DNA from: Larsenimonas suaedae
GTDB lineage: Bacteria; Pseudomonadota; Gammaproteobacteria; Pseudomonadales; Halomonadaceae
Assembly: GCF_023712105.1 (NCBI RefSeq)
Contig: NZ_JAMLJI010000004.1
Location: 186,001 to 250,000, forward strand
DNA length: 64,000 bases
Direction: 5' to 3'
Part shown: piece by piece, positions 61,562-64,000 of the stretch
How the letters are laid out: each line of letters starts with the position of its first letter
Position numbering within the stretch: the stretch's first letter is position 1
Notes under the pieces: generated by a model
The model's input: the letters and a program-made list of their open reading frames with translations, nothing else
Database searches by the model: none
What the model was told of the DNA's origin: nothing
Program-made: the position numbers and the translations under genes

Positions 61562-63361
61562 TCAGACCGGAAGCGTTCGGCGCTGCAGCCATTCCAGCGC
61601 CCGCGTCGTCATTCGACGGGCGCTCAAGCGCTCGTGGACGACGCTGTGGTAGTGGTTGAGCCAGGCGCGTTCTTCCTCATTCAAGAGCAGCAGATTGAGC
61701 GTGCGGGTGTCGATCGGGCACAGCGTCAGGGTTTCGAACTCGAGAAAACGACCGAATTCGTTGTGGGTGGTAGTGCGGTTAACCACGAGGTTTTCGATAC
61801 GCACCCCCCACTGCCCTTCACGGTAAAGCCCGGGTTCGATGGAGGTGATCATGCCGGCTTTCATGGCGGTGCGCGGTGCGGCGCCGGCCTGCCAGGAAAT
61901 CACCTGCGGCCCCTCGTGGACGTTCAGGAAGTACCCGACGCCATGGCCGGTGCCGTGGCCGTAATCAAGCCCCGCCTGCCAGAGCGGATTGCGCGCGATG
62001 GCATCGAGCTGCGGGGCGGGAATGTCTTCTGGAAAGTGCGCCGAGGACAGCGCAATCAGCCCCTTGAGCACCCGGGTGACGCCATCGCGCTGGCTCGAGT
62101 TGAGGTGGCCGACCGGGACCATCCGCGTGATGTCGGTGGTGCCGCCCAGGTACTGCCCGCCGGAATCGATCAGAAGCAGGCCGTCCTTGCCCGTAATGTG
62201 GCTGAACGCTTCCTCGGTTGCGCGGTAATGGGGCAGGGCGCCGTTCTGGTTGAAACCTGCGATGGTCGGGAAGCTTTCGCCGACAAAATTCGGGCGCTTC
62301 TGGCGCTCCTCGCGAAGGCGCTCGTCGATGGTCAGCTCCGAGACCGCCTCGCCTTGGGCCAGCGCCTCATCGAGCCAGGCAAAGAACTCACACAGCGCCA
62401 CGCCGTCGTCTTCCATCGCGTCTCGAACGTGGGCAAGCTCCATTTCTCCCTTGCGGCTCTTGGCAAGCGTGGTGGGCTGGCTTGCCTCGATCAGGTCGGC
62501 GCTTTCAGGGACGGCGTCTGCCAGCAAAAGCGTCAGCTTCGAGGGGTCGATCAGGACATGGCTCGAGGGCGACAGCTCAGCGACCTGGCGGGCCGCGTTC
62601 TCATACGGTGCGACCTCGATACCTGCCTGTTCGAGGGCCGAGCGCGCCTCGCGCTCGAGTCGGTCGCCCTCGACAAAGAGCGTCGCCTGGTCCTGGGTAA
62701 TGAGCATGTGCGCCAGAAAGATCGGGTTGTACTCAACGTCGCTGCCGCGGAGGTTGGTTAGCCAGGCAATGTCATCGAGCGCGGACAACAGGTGCGCGTC
62801 GGCGCCCTGATCCGTCATCGCGCTCCGAAGTGAGGACAGCTTTTCCTTGGTGGACTCGCCCACCCACTGGCTGTCGTGGCAGTAGATCGGAGCGTTGGGC
62901 AGCGCCGGGCGCTCCGACCAGATGTGATCAAGCAGATCAGTTGTGGTATCGAGCTTTAGGCTTGCCGGCTGCAGAACGTCGTTGAGCGTGCGCGCTTCCT
63001 TGAGCGACAGCACCGCGCCATCGGCGCCGACGCGGCTGTTCTTGGGCAGGTGCGTGACAAACCACTGCATCGGCGCTTCGGCGTCGCGAGGTGACCATTT
63101 CTCGAGCGCGATGCCGCTGCCGGCGAGCTGCTGCTCCGCCTGCACCCAATAGCGGCTATCGACCCAGAGGGCGGCCTTGTCCTGAGTGACCGTAAGCAGC
63201 CCGACCGACCCGGTGAACCCTGAAAGCCACGCCCGGCCCTGCCAGTGCGCCGGCAGGTACTCGGAAAGATGCGGGTCGTCAGAGGGCAACCACCAGCCAT
63301 CGAATCGATGAGCCTGCATGGCGTGGCGTAGTGCGTCGAGGCGCTGGGTGTGGGCGGACAT
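61562..63361 (-). CDS. pepP: Xaa-Pro aminopeptidase (aminopeptidase P)
   Basis: The enzyme removes an N-terminal residue before proline and is a di-manganese metallopeptidase. At 599 aa it is the long form with two creatinase-like N-terminal domains and a C-terminal pita-bread domain. Metal ligands are two Asp in LLIDSGGQYLGGTTDITR near residue 400, His in GTGHGVGY near 475, and Glu in ITSIEPGLY near 510 and RIENLVV near 524. The ATG has GGAG at six bases. A longer reading is not supported. Confidence 0.9.
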   Translation of the reverse strand: MSAHTQRLDALRHAMQAHRFDGWWLPSDDPHLSEYLPAHWQGRAWLSGFTGSVGLLTVTQDKAALWVDSRYWVQAEQQLAGSGIALEKWSPRDAEAPMQWFVTHLPKNSRVGADGAVLSLKEARTLNDVLQPASLKLDTTTDLLDHIWSERPALPNAPIYCHDSQWVGESTKEKLSSLRSAMTDQGADAHLLSALDDIAWLTNLRGSDVEYNPIFLAHMLITQDQATLFVEGDRLEREARSALEQAGIEVAPYENAARQVAELSPSSHVLIDPSKLTLLLADAVPESADLIEASQPTTLAKSRKGEMELAHVRDAMEDDGVALCEFFAWLDEALAQGEAVSELTIDERLREERQKRPNFVGESFPTIAGFNQNGALPHYRATEEAFSHITGKDGLLLIDSGGQYLGGTTDITRMVPVGHLNSSQRDGVTRVLKGLIALSSAHFPEDIPAPQLDAIARNPLWQAGLDYGHGTGHGVGYFLNVHEGPQVISWQAGAAPRTAMKAGMITSIEPGLYREGQWGVRIENLVVNRTTTHNEFGRFLEFETLTLCPIDTRTLNLLLLNEEERAWLNHYHSVVHERLSARRMTTRALEWLQRRTLPV

Positions 63362-63549
63362 GAAACACTCCAAAACAATTGAATCCAGGCGCAAAGCATA
63401 GCCGATGTGCACCGATGTCCGGTATGTGGGCAGTAAGTGCCGTCAAAAAAGTCGGTCATATCGTTCTATTTAGTCGACAGGACCCCAAAGATTGCGGGCG
63501 CTTTGGCCGTTACTGGCATTTCTCCCTTCTGAAACCGTAGGAGCACCGG

Positions 63550-64000
63550 ATGAAAATCGAGACCATGCGCGCCCGCATGATTCTTATTCTGGCGAGCGTC
63601 ATCGTAAGCATGATCGTGTATAGCCTGTATGAGGCCAACAACGCGCGGTCGCAGCGTTTCGATGAAAAGCGCCACTTGCTTCAAACCAACGTCGAGATCG
63701 CGACCACGCTGGTGAACGCCGAGTACGAACGGGCTCAGCGCGGCGAGATTTCAACCGAACAGGCCAAGGCCAACGCGTTGTCCCAGCTCAATGCCATGCG
63801 CTGGAATGAGGGGTCGGGCTATGTGTTCGTGTTTGATTCCAAGCCAAGCGTCGTGATGCACCCGATCCTTCCGGAGCTTAATGGCCAGAACGTCGCAGGC
63901 AAGACGGATCAGAAAGGCAAGCCGACCTACGACATCATGGTGGACAACGGCCTCAAGCAGGGCGGTGGCTTTATCGAGTTCGTGTGGCCCAAGCCCGGCG
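63550..64000 (+). CDS. Methyl-accepting chemotaxis protein with Cache domain (partial)
   Basis: The first 150 codons of a receptor are present; the rest lies past the window. An AGGAG site six bases before ATG starts it. One membrane helix (residues 10-25) precedes a periplasmic single-Cache_2 domain with the family blocks ALSQLNAMRWNEGSGYVFVFD (residues ~78-98) and GGGFIEFVWPKPG. Such domains bind small carboxylates or other ligands. A second helix, HAMP and signalling domain should follow. Confidence 0.85.
   Translation, partial: MKIETMRARMILILASVIVSMIVYSLYEANNARSQRFDEKRHLLQTNVEIATTLVNAEYERAQRGEISTEQAKANALSQLNAMRWNEGSGYVFVFDSKPSVVMHPILPELNGQNVAGKTDQKGKPTYDIMVDNGLKQGGGFIEFVWPKPG

Overview
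The window looks like chromosomal DNA of a GC-rich aerobic gammaproteobacterium. The rph-crc-pyrE neighbourhood, a Rep helicase, a VanA/VanB pair, NorR with a flavohaemoglobin, CopA/CopB and a BdlA-like receptor together suggest a relative of Pseudomonas or, more likely, Oceanospirillales/Halomonadaceae. That placement is inference from gene content and would need a 16S or marker-gene search. Genes are closely packed on both strands. There are no rRNA genes and no CRISPR array, and there is one tRNA.

Layout. (1) 1-9.2 kb is housekeeping: the end of rph, a Crc-like protein, pyrE, a YfaZ-type porin, trmL, rep, an acetyltransferase, a class III alcohol dehydrogenase, a PhnA-like zinc protein, a membrane protein and a lone exopolysaccharide initiating transferase. 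About 1 kb of A/T-rich DNA follows, holding one convincing small membrane-protein gene. (2) 10.2-17.2 kb has a divergent MocR regulator facing alaX-lysE, then thiM, a GH15 hydrolase, chaC, a cytochrome c5 and tRNA-Arg(CCG). (3) 17.2-20.9 kb is an A/T-richer island next to the tRNA: a tyrosine integrase and a pyocin-like toxin with a probable immunity gene. (4) 20.9-28.1 kb has an amino-acid exporter, then an operon-like cluster (GT2, LAB-N protein, two ArnT-like transferases, UDP-glucuronate 4-epimerase) that matches the parts needed to put galacturonic acid on lipid A or core.

(5) 28.2-33.3 kb is a complete sulfate ABC transporter (sbp, cysT, cysW, cysA) followed by a CysB-type regulator. 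(6) 33.3-38.7 kb has a short MetE-like methyltransferase behind a perfect MetR-type site, a DODA-type dioxygenase, DoxX, a LysR regulator, an MscS channel and an HPP protein. (7) 38.7-41.7 kb is a vanillate O-demethylase locus (GntR regulator, vanA, vanB) with operators between the divergent genes. (8) 41.7-47.6 kb has a PEBP protein, a soluble PAS-PAS chemoreceptor, CsaA, a His-rich cation efflux protein, a secreted sulfotransferase-like protein and a cell-wall hydrolase. (9) 47.7-52.5 kb is a two-component pair running into copA-copB. (10) 53.6-56.4 kb is the nitric-oxide detoxification pair hmp/norR with a sigma-54 promoter and two NorR-type palindromes. (11) 56.5-64 kb has mmuP-mmuM, an RhtA-like exporter, an MHS-family transporter, aminopeptidase P and the start of a chemoreceptor.

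The most useful observations are the readable regulatory architectures (NorR/sigma-54, VanR, MetR, MocR), the predicted galacturonic-acid decoration cluster, the degenerate Crc-like nuclease fold, the MocR-AlaX-LysE module and the tRNA-linked toxin/immunity island.
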